The notes beneath the pieces were generated by a model. The model had not been told where the DNA came from, ran no database searches, and saw only the letters and a list, made by a program, of their open reading frames with translations. This document shows, piece by piece, positions 15,711 through 24,175 of a stretch of 64,000 nucleotides of DNA. Origin of the DNA: Mangrovimicrobium sp048323675 (GTDB lineage: Bacteria > Pseudomonadota > Gammaproteobacteria > Pseudomonadales > Halieaceae); contig NZ_JBLWFK010000006.1 in the NCBI RefSeq assembly GCF_048323675.1, positions 62,001-126,000 on the forward strand. The letters run 5' to 3'. The position numbers and the translations under genes were made by a program. How positions within the stretch are numbered: position 1 is the first letter of the stretch; each line of letters starts with the position of its first letter.

Positions 15711-16739
15711 CTAGTCCGCCCCGCCTGCGCCTGCCACGGGTTCAGCGGGCTGCGACTCCGGCACTTCGGGCACCACTGCCTCGACATAGGCTGCGATCAT
15801 CCGGGCAAAGCGGTGGGGCACCTCCAGCGGCGGGTAGTGACCGACATCCGGCATATACACCCGTGAAATCTGTGCGTTTTCCAGGTAACGGCTAACCGCC
15901 ACCGCGGCGGACTCGGGCAGCAGTGGATCGGCAGTACCCCAGACCAGCAGGGTCGGCGCCACGATCTTTTTCATTTCGACAATGGCCTGCTTGCCATCGC
16001 CGATCCGGGCGATCATCGCAATCAGGTGCTTTTCCGGCGTACGCCGGTTGAAGTCGTAGTACTCCCTGCGGGTTTGTGCGGAAATACGCTCCGCCTCGCC
16101 GGAGAAATAGCTCAGGAATTCGTTCCAGAAATCCTGATCCCGGAATCCGCTTGCCTTCGACCGGGCTACCGCGTCCAGGAAGGCCTGCGGCATTACCAGG
16201 TGACTGGTATCGACCGGGTCCGAGGGGTTGTTGGAGAGAATCAGCCGCTCGACGATATCGGGACGGCGCGCTGCCAGGTACATGCCCATGGTGCCGCCGC
16301 TGGAGACACCGGCGAAGGTCACGCGCTCAATAGCGAGGTGGTCGAGTAGCGCCAGGGGAATGTCGGTGGGCTGCAGCTTACCGACATCGCTGTCGGAAGC
16401 GCCATCGGAGAGCCCGTAGCTGGGAACGTCAAAGCGAATCACCCGGTAGCGGTTTTTCAGGTCTTCGGTAATCACGTCCCAGGTGCGCAGGCTGCTCTCC
16501 GAGCCGTGCACCAGCAACAGTACCGGGGCATCGCGCGGACCTTCGTCCTTGTAGTGGATCTGCATATCCCCAACGCGGAGATAGCGGCTTTGCGGATCCT
16601 CATACTGCTCGCGCAGTTGGCCGATGGTCAGGAAGGGGTAGGATGCATCGGTTGCACTGACCACCCCCGGAATCGCCGACAACAGTGCCAGGCAACAGGC
16701 TATGGCGATAATAGCCGGCTTGCCAAGTGTCATTCGCAT
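15711..16739 (-). CDS. Secreted alpha/beta-fold hydrolase
   Basis: 342 residues with an N-terminal signal peptide ('IIAIACCLALLSAIPGVVSA'). The hydrolase fold shows oxyanion 'LLLVHGSESS', nucleophile Ser146 in 'GVSSGG', the acid in 'VWGTADPLLPES' and His in 'DVGHYPPLEVP'. It is the last gene of the operon hyuA-hyuB-leuC-leuD-hydrolase, 36 nt after leuD. Esters, lactones or C-C bonds are all possible substrates. Its periplasmic location differs from the cytoplasmic enzymes of the same operon. Confidence 0.88.
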   Translation of the reverse strand: MRMTLGKPAIIAIACCLALLSAIPGVVSATDASYPFLTIGQLREQYEDPQSRYLRVGDMQIHYKDEGPRDAPVLLLVHGSESSLRTWDVITEDLKNRYRVIRFDVPSYGLSDGASDSDVGKLQPTDIPLALLDHLAIERVTFAGVSSGGTMGMYLAARRPDIVERLILSNNPSDPVDTSHLVMPQAFLDAVARSKASGFRDQDFWNEFLSYFSGEAERISAQTRREYYDFNRRTPEKHLIAMIARIGDGKQAIVEMKKIVAPTLLVWGTADPLLPESAAVAVSRYLENAQISRVYMPDVGHYPPLEVPHRFARMIAAYVEAVVPEVPESQPAEPVAGAGGAD

Positions 16740-16775
16740 CTCGATATTCTCCGCATTCTGCAGCCGGGCGGGGCC

Positions 16776-17420
16776 TCAGCCAGCGGCCCCGAAGAGCCAG
16801 GGTTCACGCTCGCGCAATTCGCTTTCAAAACTGCGAATTCGCCCGGCACTGGCCAGCGTCACCGCGATGTCGTCCAGCCCCTCGAGCAGGTGATGGCGCC
16901 GGGCGGCGTCGATTTCGAAGGGCCACTGGTAGTCGCCACTGATCACCAGCTGCGCCTCGAGGTCCACCTCCAGTTCAACTGTCTGCTCAACCGTGGCAAG
17001 CGCGAACAGGCCCGACACCACCTCGGCGGGCAGGGTCAGTGGCAGGAGCCCGTTCTTGAAGCAGTTGTTGTAGAAAATGTCGGCAAAGCTCGGCGCGATG
17101 ACCACCCGGAAGCCGAAATCCCGCAGCGCCCACACCGCGTGCTCGCGGCTGGATCCACAACCGAAGTTTTCCCGCGCCAGCAGGATACTGGCGCCCGTGT
17201 AGGGGGCGTGGTTCAGGCTGAAATCGGGGTTGGGCCGGCGCGTGCTCGTGTCGGTTTCCGCGTCGCCCGGATCGAGATAGCGCCAGTCGTCGAACAGCCA
17301 GTCGCCGTAGCCATAGCGGCTGATCGATTTCAGGTACTGCTTGGGCAGGATGGCATCGGTATCCACATTGCTGCGATCGAGCGGGAAGACCTGGCCGCGG
17401 TGGGTCACAAAGGGGGTCAC
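16776..17420 (-). CDS. leuD: 3-isopropylmalate dehydratase-type small subunit
   Basis: 214 residues. Canonical LeuD features: 'RSNVDTDAILPKQYLKSI', 'YTGASILLARENFGCGSSR', 'IIFYNN'-type segment 'FADIFYNNCFKNGLLP'. The ATG overlaps the TGA of leuC by 4 bp (ATGA). This copy resembles true leucine-pathway LeuD, unlike the copy at 3365, yet no leuA or leuB is near and the operon carries hydantoinase genes. It either serves both purposes or hydrates an alkyl-maleate such as citraconate, a known side activity of LeuCD enzymes. Confidence 0.9.
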   Translation of the reverse strand: MTPFVTHRGQVFPLDRSNVDTDAILPKQYLKSISRYGYGDWLFDDWRYLDPGDAETDTSTRRPNPDFSLNHAPYTGASILLARENFGCGSSREHAVWALRDFGFRVVIAPSFADIFYNNCFKNGLLPLTLPAEVVSGLFALATVEQTVELEVDLEAQLVISGDYQWPFEIDAARRHHLLEGLDDIAVTLASAGRIRSFESELREREPWLFGAAG

Positions 17421-18844
17421 AACGCTACCTCGCTGCTGATGTCGACAAAATGGCCGGCAATGGCCGCCGCGGCTGCCATCGCGGGACTCACCAGGTGCGT
17501 GCGCCCGCCGATACCCTGGCGGCCCTGGAAATTGCGGTTGGAGGTCGAGGCGCAGTGCTCACCGGGTTCCAGCCGGTCGGCGTTCATCGCCAGGCACATG
17601 GAACAGCCGGGTTCGCGCCACTCGAAACCGGCGGCGCGGATGATCGCATCCAGACCCTCGGATTCCGCCTGCTGCTTGACCAGTCCGGAACCGGGCACCA
17701 CCAGCGCCTGCTTGACGCTGTCCGCGACCTGTTTGCCCGCAACGATGCGCGCGACTTCACGGATATCCTCGATGCGGGAATTGGTGCAGGAGCCGATAAA
17801 GGCGCGGTCGATGCGGATATCGGTGATCGCCTGGCCCGCGTCGAGGCCCATGTAGGCCAGTGCTGACTCGCAGGCACCGGCCCTGGTCTGGTCGTCGAAA
17901 TCGCTCGGCGCAGGAACTCGCGCGTCAACCGCGACCACCATTTCCGGTGAGGTACCCCAGGAAACCTGGGGGCGGATATCGGCGGCGTCGAAACACCAGG
18001 CGTGGTCGAAATGCGCGCCGGGGTCGCTGTGCAGTGACGCCCAGTCGGCGGTGGCGGCGCGCCACCGTTCGCCGGCAGGCGCGTAGGGCCTGCCCTCCAG
18101 GTAAGCCTCGGTCACCGCGTCGTAGGCCACCAGGCCGGCGCGCGCGCCCGCCTCGATCGCCATGTTGCACAGGGTCATACGCCCTTCCATGCTGAGCGAG
18201 CGCACCGCCTGGCCGGCGAATTCGATAGTGCAGCCGGTGCCGCCGGCGGTGCCGACTTTTCCGATGACGTAAAGGGCGATGTCCTTCGCGGTCACCCCCG
18301 GGCGCAGGCTGCCACTGATTTCTACCAGCATGTTGCGGGCCTTCATCTGCCGCAGGCACTGGGTGGCGAGCACGTGCTCGACCTCGGAGGTGCCGATGCC
18401 CACACCGAGGGCGGCGAAAGCGCCGTGGGTCGCGGTGTGGGAATCGCCGCACACGACCGTCGTGCCCGGCAGGGTCATGCCCTGTTCCGGCGCGATCACA
18501 TGCACGATGCCCTGGCGGGTGTCCTGCAGGTCAAACTGCAGCAGGTCGAACTCCTTGCAGTTGCTGTCGAGGGCAATGATCTGCTTGCGCGAGACCGGGT
18601 CGCTCACGCCCTCGATACCCAGCCCGCGGTCGGTGGTGGGCACGTTGTGGTCGGGAGTCGCGATGATCGACTCGCGCCGCCAGGGCTTGCGCCCCGCCGC
18701 CCGCAGGCCCTCGAAGGCCTGGGCGGAGGACACCTCGTGCACGATGTGCCGGTCGATGTAGATCAGCGACATGCCCTCATCGTCGGTGGCGATGCAGCGC
18801 CGCTCCCACAGCTTGTCATACAGTGTTTTCGGGTTTTCTGCCAT
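17417..18844 (-). CDS. leuC: 3-isopropylmalate dehydratase-type large subunit
   Basis: 475 residues from the ATG at 18844; the longer frame runs into hyuB. The N-terminus 'LYDKLWERRCI' and 'LIYIDRHIVHEVSSAQAFEGL' and the cluster ligands in 'IGSCTNSR' and 'EPGCSMCLAMNAD' are canonical LeuC. It is followed by the overlapping leuD and preceded, 25 nt away, by hyuB. With LeuD it forms a [4Fe-4S] hydro-lyase that moves or adds water across a maleate-type double bond. Leucine biosynthesis is the default function of the family; the operon context argues for a catabolic role (inference). Confidence 0.9.
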   Translation of the reverse strand: MAENPKTLYDKLWERRCIATDDEGMSLIYIDRHIVHEVSSAQAFEGLRAAGRKPWRRESIIATPDHNVPTTDRGLGIEGVSDPVSRKQIIALDSNCKEFDLLQFDLQDTRQGIVHVIAPEQGMTLPGTTVVCGDSHTATHGAFAALGVGIGTSEVEHVLATQCLRQMKARNMLVEISGSLRPGVTAKDIALYVIGKVGTAGGTGCTIEFAGQAVRSLSMEGRMTLCNMAIEAGARAGLVAYDAVTEAYLEGRPYAPAGERWRAATADWASLHSDPGAHFDHAWCFDAADIRPQVSWGTSPEMVVAVDARVPAPSDFDDQTRAGACESALAYMGLDAGQAITDIRIDRAFIGSCTNSRIEDIREVARIVAGKQVADSVKQALVVPGSGLVKQQAESEGLDAIIRAAGFEWREPGCSMCLAMNADRLEPGEHCASTSNRNFQGRQGIGGRTHLVSPAMAAAAAIAGHFVDISSEVAL

Positions 18845-18869
18845 TGTCCGGTTTCCGCCTCGACCTGTC

Positions 18870-20738
18870 CTAGCTGGCCTGGCGCCGGAACGTGGGCGCG
18901 ACCGGCGGCGGCAGGTGGGTTTCCTCCAGGCAGCGGGCCTTGATTTCCTCGATCGTACCACCGCGGTTGAACACCGCAATTTCGCCGCGCGCTTCGGCCA
19001 TGGTCGCGCGCAGGGCCTCGGTGGCCGCCGTATCGACTGCCCCGTCGACGATCACCACGCCGTAGCGACGGGCGCCGTCCACCGACACCAGGCCGCGATT
19101 GACATCCGCCAGCACCAGCTGCGGATCGCGCGCGAAGGGGTCACCCCAGCCGCCGCCACCCCAGGTGTTGAAGTACAGCAGGTCGCCGGCCTTCACCTGG
19201 ATGCCCTCGCGCTTGGACGGCAGCCATTCCTCGGAGCCATCCGCGCGCACCAGCAGCTTGGTGGAACGCAGGCCCGGCTCGCCGCCGTTGACACCCCAGG
19301 GGTACATCAGCCAGCGGTCGTCGTGGATGCCGATCTCGCCGTCGCAGAGGAAGCGGTAGGCCACGCTGAGGCCGTTGCCGCCGCGGTGCAGGCCGGCGCC
19401 GCCGGAGTCGGTGATGGTCTCGTATTTCTCGATGCGCATCGGGAAGTAGGACTCGATGAACTCGTTGGGCACGTTGGTGAAGCCCGGCCACAGGGAGTGG
19501 CCGTCCGGGCCGTCGCCTACCGGGCGCCCGGGAATGCCGCCGAAGCCGATCTGGAACAGCTGGAACCACTCGCCCTTGTCGTCGTAACCGGAGTAGAACA
19601 GGTGCGGCGAATCGGAGAAGCCGGCGGCGTTCAGCAGTTCCTTCGGTGCGCCCATGCCCAGCAGTGCGCCGAGGATGTCGAAAATGCGGCCCAGCGCGTG
19701 GGTGCGGCCGGACAGCGCCGCCGGGTAGTTCGGCTTGAGCAGGGTGCCCTGCGGGATGCGCACGTCCACCAGGTCGTAGAAGCCGTCGTTAAAGATGATC
19801 TGCGGGTCGACGATGTTGATCGTGAACGAGCCGAAGAACATCTTGAACATGTCCTCGTTGAGGAAGAAGTTCACCGAGCTTTGCGCCTGCGGGTCGGTAC
19901 CCTCGAAGTCGAAGATTACCCGCTCGCCCTCGCGCCACATCTTGCAGGTGATGGCGTAGGGGCCCATGCCCTTGCCGTCGTCGCAGAGGTAGTCGGTGAA
20001 CTCGCGCGGCTCCTCGGGGACGATCATCTTGATGATCTCGCTCATGGCCATGCGGTTGCGCTCCAGCATGATCTGCATGGTGGAGTCGAAGACGTCGTCG
20101 CCGAAGCGCTCGGCCAGCTCCACGCAGCGGCGCGCGGCGGTCTTGCAGGCCGCGACCAGCGCGTTGAGGTCGAAGCGGTTCCACTGCGGGGTGCGCACGT
20201 TGTGCAGGATCATTTCCAGCATGTCTTCCTGCAGCACGCCCTTCTTGTACAGCTTCACCGGAGGAATGCGGATGCCTTCCTGGAAGATGGTGGTGGCCTC
20301 GATCGGCATGGAGCCGGGCACCATGCCGCCGTTGTCGGACATGTGGCCGAACATCGCCGACCAGGCGATGTGGCGCCCTTCCTTGAACACCGGCAGCAGC
20401 ACGATCCAGTCGTTGAGGTGGGACACCGCCGCATTGCACATGTAGGGGTCGTTGGTGAGGATGATGTCGCCCTCTTCGATGTCCCCGTTGTAGGCGCTGT
20501 TGAAGCCCGGGATGAAGGAGCCGAACTGGCCGACGACCATCTTGCCCTCGCGGTTGGCGATCATCGGGAAGCAGTCGCCCTGCTCGCGGATGCCGGGAGA
20601 CATGGCGGTGCGGAACAGCACCGCGTCCATTTCCTCGCGCGCGTTGCGCAGGGCGTTCTCGATGATGTCGACGGTCACGCCTTCGACATCGACGCGCTGC
20701 AGGGGAGTCAGGTTGGTTTCAATAATATTGGCTGGCAT
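18870..20738 (-). CDS. hyuB: Hydantoinase B/oxoprolinase-family subunit
   Basis: 622 residues, full length for HyuB. Family features include 'REQGDCFPMIANREGKMV', 'NDPYMCNAAVSHLNDW', 'MFGHMSDNGGMVPGSMP' and the glycine-rich C-terminal 'YFNTWGGGGWGDPFARDP'. HyuA and HyuB together form an ATP-dependent cyclic-amide (hydantoin, 5-oxoproline, caprolactam) hydrolase; relatives carboxylate ketones. The ATG at 20738 has a GGGGGAA ribosome site 6 nt upstream and follows hyuA by 17 nt. Here a lactam ring-opening step feeding the LeuCD pair is a reasonable guess. Confidence 0.92.
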   Translation of the reverse strand: MPANIIETNLTPLQRVDVEGVTVDIIENALRNAREEMDAVLFRTAMSPGIREQGDCFPMIANREGKMVVGQFGSFIPGFNSAYNGDIEEGDIILTNDPYMCNAAVSHLNDWIVLLPVFKEGRHIAWSAMFGHMSDNGGMVPGSMPIEATTIFQEGIRIPPVKLYKKGVLQEDMLEMILHNVRTPQWNRFDLNALVAACKTAARRCVELAERFGDDVFDSTMQIMLERNRMAMSEIIKMIVPEEPREFTDYLCDDGKGMGPYAITCKMWREGERVIFDFEGTDPQAQSSVNFFLNEDMFKMFFGSFTINIVDPQIIFNDGFYDLVDVRIPQGTLLKPNYPAALSGRTHALGRIFDILGALLGMGAPKELLNAAGFSDSPHLFYSGYDDKGEWFQLFQIGFGGIPGRPVGDGPDGHSLWPGFTNVPNEFIESYFPMRIEKYETITDSGGAGLHRGGNGLSVAYRFLCDGEIGIHDDRWLMYPWGVNGGEPGLRSTKLLVRADGSEEWLPSKREGIQVKAGDLLYFNTWGGGGWGDPFARDPQLVLADVNRGLVSVDGARRYGVVIVDGAVDTAATEALRATMAEARGEIAVFNRGGTIEEIKARCLEETHLPPPVAPTFRRQAS

Positions 20739-20755
20739 TGTAAATTCCCCCGTGG

Positions 20756-22828
20756 TTACTCAGAGACCGCATCGGCCGGGTTGATGAGCAGGTTGCCGAT
20801 GCTATCGACGCGGGCCGCGTAGCCCGGGAGCACCAGTGTCGTCGAATCCATCTCGCTGACGATGGCCGGGCCCGGCACCAGCATGTTTTCCTGCAGCAGC
20901 TTGCGGTCGTAGATGACCGCGTCGTGCCACTGCCCGCCGCTGAAGATGCGGGTGTCGTGCAGCTTGCAGTCGTCCAGGGTCAGGCCGGCGTCGACCAGCC
21001 GCTTCAGTGCGATCTCGCCGGCATTGGCCTTGGCCACGGCGCGGATCATGAGAATTTCGTGGCCGTCGCCAAGCTTGAAGGTAAACAGCTTCTCGTGCTC
21101 GTTGTCGAAATAGTCGGTGATCAGCGCGAGGCCCTGCTCGCGCAGATCCGCCTCGCTAAACTCGACGCTGATCTCGAAGGCCTGGCCGACGTAGCGCAGG
21201 TCGGCCTGGTAGGTCACGGCCAGGTCCTCGGACGGGATGCCATCGGCAATCAGCGATTCCGAGGCGCGCGCTTTCAGTTCCGCCAGGTCAGCCAGCAGTT
21301 TGTCCGCGCTGGTGTCTTCCACCATGGTCAGGTAAGTGCGGGCGGCTTCGTCCTGCACCTGGGTGGTGGCGTCGCCGTAGGCGCACAACACCCCGGGGCC
21401 GGGGGGCACGATGACCGGCCAGGCGCTGGTCAGGATGCCCAGGGCGTTGGCGTGCAGCGGACCGGCGCCGCCGAAGCCCACCAGGGCGAAGTCGCGGGGG
21501 TCATAACCCTGCTCGACGGACACCAGGCGCAGGGCGCCGAACATGGCCTCGTTGGCGATGCGGATGATCCCTTCCGCGGCCTCCATCATATCGATACCCA
21601 TGGCATCGGCGACTTTCGCCACGGCCTTTTCCGCCGCGTCGCGGTCGATGGCCATGGCGCCGCCCAGTTGCACGTCCGAGGGCAGGTAGCCCAGCACCAC
21701 GTTGGCGTCGCAGACCGTGGGCTCGACACCGCCTTTCATGTAGGCGGCGGGCCCGGGCACCGCACCGGCGGACTCGGGGCCGACACGCAGCGCCTTGGTC
21801 AGTTCGGGAACGAAGGCGATGGAGCCGCCGCCGGCGCCGACCGTGCGCACGTCAACGGAAGGGGCGCGCACGCGCACGTCGCCGACGATGGTTTCGCGGC
21901 GCACCTTGGCGCGGGCGCCCTGGATCAGCGCCACGTCGGTAGACGTACCGCCCATGTCGAAGGTCAGGATGTCGTCGTAGCCGGCGCGGGTGCAGAAGTA
22001 CAGCGCGCCGGTCACACCGCCGGCGGGGCCGGACATCAGCAGGTTGACCGGGGATTCGGCGGAGGCGCGGCCCGAGGCCAGGCCGCCGTCGGAGCGCAGG
22101 ATCGACAGGTGTACGCTTTCACCCATGCGCTCCTCCAGCGAGTTCTGCAGGTTGTTGACGTACTTGGCCACTTCCGGACGCACATAGGAGTTGACCACGG
22201 TGGTCTCGGTGCGCTCGTATTCCTGCATCTCCGGCACTACTTCGCTGGAGATGGAGATCGGCACGTCGTCGAAAATCTCCATGGCGATTTCCCGCGCCCG
22301 CATCTCGTGGGCGTGGTTCACATAGGCGTTGATGAAACAGATGGTCAGGGCTTCCACCTGGCCGGTGGCGCGAAGTTTTTCCAGGTCGCTGCGCAGCGCG
22401 GCTTCATCCAGTTCAGTCACGATCTCGCCGTTGGCGCCGATGCGTTCGCTGGCACCGATGGTCAGTTCCAGCGGCGCCAGCAGCGGGCTCTTGACGAAGC
22501 TCACCCAGCCGCCGAGGCCGCCGGGGCAGAAGGAGCGTGCTACCTGCAGGGTCTGCTCGTAACCTTTGGTGGTCACCAGGCCCACCCGTGCACCCTTGCC
22601 GGTCAGCACCGCGTTGGTCGCCACGGTAGTGCCGTGCATCACCCGGCTGATCTGCTTCGGATCGACACCGGACTCCTCGCAGATGCGGGCAACCCCGTTC
22701 AGCACACCCACGGAAGAGTCCTGCGGGGTGGAAGGCACTTTGGCGGTGAAGGTTTCCCCGCTCTCCTCGTTGATCAACAGCAGGTCGGTGAAGGTACCCC
22801 CGACATCCACTCCCAGACGATAGCTCAT
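20756..22828 (-). CDS. hyuA: Hydantoinase A/oxoprolinase-family ATPase subunit
   Basis: 690 residues from the ATG at 22828, with GAGG 9 nt upstream; an ATG at 22843 is also in frame. ASKHA-type ATP-binding motifs are visible: 'LGVDVGGTFTDLLLI', 'VMHGTTVATNAVLTGKG', 'LMSGPAGGVTGA' and 'TFDMGGTSTDVALI'. HyuA phosphorylates or activates the ring amide using ATP for hydrolysis with HyuB. It is the first gene of a five-gene operon. A perfect 14-bp FNR-like palindrome lies about 180 bp upstream. Confidence 0.92.
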   Translation of the reverse strand: MSYRLGVDVGGTFTDLLLINEESGETFTAKVPSTPQDSSVGVLNGVARICEESGVDPKQISRVMHGTTVATNAVLTGKGARVGLVTTKGYEQTLQVARSFCPGGLGGWVSFVKSPLLAPLELTIGASERIGANGEIVTELDEAALRSDLEKLRATGQVEALTICFINAYVNHAHEMRAREIAMEIFDDVPISISSEVVPEMQEYERTETTVVNSYVRPEVAKYVNNLQNSLEERMGESVHLSILRSDGGLASGRASAESPVNLLMSGPAGGVTGALYFCTRAGYDDILTFDMGGTSTDVALIQGARAKVRRETIVGDVRVRAPSVDVRTVGAGGGSIAFVPELTKALRVGPESAGAVPGPAAYMKGGVEPTVCDANVVLGYLPSDVQLGGAMAIDRDAAEKAVAKVADAMGIDMMEAAEGIIRIANEAMFGALRLVSVEQGYDPRDFALVGFGGAGPLHANALGILTSAWPVIVPPGPGVLCAYGDATTQVQDEAARTYLTMVEDTSADKLLADLAELKARASESLIADGIPSEDLAVTYQADLRYVGQAFEISVEFSEADLREQGLALITDYFDNEHEKLFTFKLGDGHEILMIRAVAKANAGEIALKRLVDAGLTLDDCKLHDTRIFSGGQWHDAVIYDRKLLQENMLVPGPAIVSEMDSTTLVLPGYAARVDSIGNLLINPADAVSE

Positions 22829-23005
22829 ACGTTTTAACCTCATCGCAAATACGCTCCGGCGGATGGGTGCGCCGGCGATTGATGCATGACACCCACCTGC
22901 ATCCGGTCACTATACGCTCTCGTGCGGCATAAAAACCGGTGGCGCGGACGGTGCAGCGGGTAAGAATTACAGAGGATACAGTGAACGATTCAACCGCATA
23001 AAAAC

Positions 23006-23019
23006 ATGACAATTGTCAT
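23006..23019. promoter_or_regulatory. FNR-like box ATGACAATTGTCAT
   Basis: Perfect 14-bp palindrome of the TGAC-N4-GTCA type, in the 260-bp gene-free gap upstream of hyuA and downstream of the DUF1838 gene. It is the most symmetrical member of the set of similar boxes in this window. Confidence 0.6.
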
Positions 23020-23088
23020 CCGTGGTGATCGCATGAGGCCCGGGGGAAATGGCGTCCCGCCGCGGGCCGGGCGGCGGGACGCTGGCAA

Positions 23089-24114
23089 TCAGCCCTCGCG
23101 CTTGTAGCCGGGGGTTTCCGGGGGCACCTGCCGGGCGTAGTGCTCCAGCGTACCCACCACGCCGAGGTCGGGGCCGTCAGTGGGTTCCTCGAACAGGTCG
23201 GGGCGATCGCGCTCCACCCGGTCGCGCACCACCGCCGGCACGTCATCCATGCCACCGGTGATCTGGTAGCTGTGCATGCGCCCCATCAGGACGCCGTGCA
23301 CCCCGCTCTGCCCCATCAGCATCCAGGGCCACCAGGGGGCCTGGCGCATGAAGCCAGCGGTGAAGCGCGCGGTCTCCGTGGAGCGGTCGTCGATCTCGTC
23401 GCGCGAGGTGAACAGGGTAAAGTGCTCGGACGGGTTGACCCGCGGCCCGGTGGAGGCCTTCGGCCAACCCTCGGGGGTTACCGGGTTGGTGTACTCGTGG
23501 GCGTAGTCCCAGCCCAGCAGGTACTGGTCGCCGATCACCTGCCAGGGCAGGCGGAAGGGCTCGCCGCCTTTCGGTTTCTTGCCCATGTCGTTGTTCACGG
23601 TCTCGCCGTCGCCCACCCGGAACACCTTGCGCTCCAGGCCGAGGCTGCCGCGGAACGCGTCGTTGAGGAAGGGGAACACCTCGACCCGCTCGCCGGTCCA
23701 GGGGTTGTCCCAGTAGTCGATGATCTCGCCGGTGGCCAGGTCGGTGAAGTAACCGGCCTCCTTGCCCATCACCTTGACGGTGCCATCGGGCAGGATCTTG
23801 TTGCGGATATTGCCGAAGCCGACATAGCCGAACAGCGGTTTGGCGCGCTCGGAGCCGACGATGGCGTACTGCACGCCCTGGTAGCCGGAGAGGACCGCCT
23901 TGTCGCCGATGGTGCCCCAGAGCTTGGCGAAGCCGTAGAGGTTCTCCCGCGGGTCGTCGACATCCAGCGGTTTCAGGTTGGGGTTGGCACCGCTGGCGGG
24001 GGGCACGGCGGCCACGGCGATCGCCGGGGTGGCGGCCGCCGCGGTAGCAGCGGCGAGGCCGGCGCCGACAAAGGAGCGGCGCGAGAGATTTTGCTGATCC
24101 AGTTCGTGGCTCAT
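23089..24114 (-). CDS. DUF1838 family protein, Tat-exported (paralogue 2)
   Basis: 341 residues. The Tat signal is 'LSRRSFVGAGLAAATA' with an Ala-rich hydrophobic core to about residue 38. The mature part carries DUF1838 landmarks shared with the copy at 12990: 'GYFTDLATGEIIDYWDNPWTG', 'ERVEVFPFLNDAF' and 'WWPWMLMGQSGVHGVLMG'. Function unknown. It is the last of a cluster: DUF3089 hydrolase, DUF1838, beta-lactamase-fold hydrolase, DUF1838, all on the minus strand. Confidence 0.88.
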   Translation of the reverse strand: MSHELDQQNLSRRSFVGAGLAAATAAAATPAIAVAAVPPASGANPNLKPLDVDDPRENLYGFAKLWGTIGDKAVLSGYQGVQYAIVGSERAKPLFGYVGFGNIRNKILPDGTVKVMGKEAGYFTDLATGEIIDYWDNPWTGERVEVFPFLNDAFRGSLGLERKVFRVGDGETVNNDMGKKPKGGEPFRLPWQVIGDQYLLGWDYAHEYTNPVTPEGWPKASTGPRVNPSEHFTLFTSRDEIDDRSTETARFTAGFMRQAPWWPWMLMGQSGVHGVLMGRMHSYQITGGMDDVPAVVRDRVERDRPDLFEEPTDGPDLGVVGTLEHYARQVPPETPGYKREG

Positions 24115-24175
24115 GTAGTTTCCTTGCTGGCTGTAAATTGGCGAAAAACGGAAAACAAGGGATCGACCGGCGCGG

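Noticed and set aside
16776..18844. Leucine biosynthesis operon
   Set aside because: LeuC and LeuD look canonical, but leuA and leuB are absent and the genes sit in a hydantoinase operon; kept as a possibility, not the preferred call.
18771..22837. Very long plus-strand frames (683 and 637 codons) opposite hyuB and hyuA
   Set aside because: They mirror GC-rich coding DNA; their translations are low-complexity His/Gln/Gly/Val-rich and match no family, while the minus-strand proteins are textbook HyuA and HyuB.
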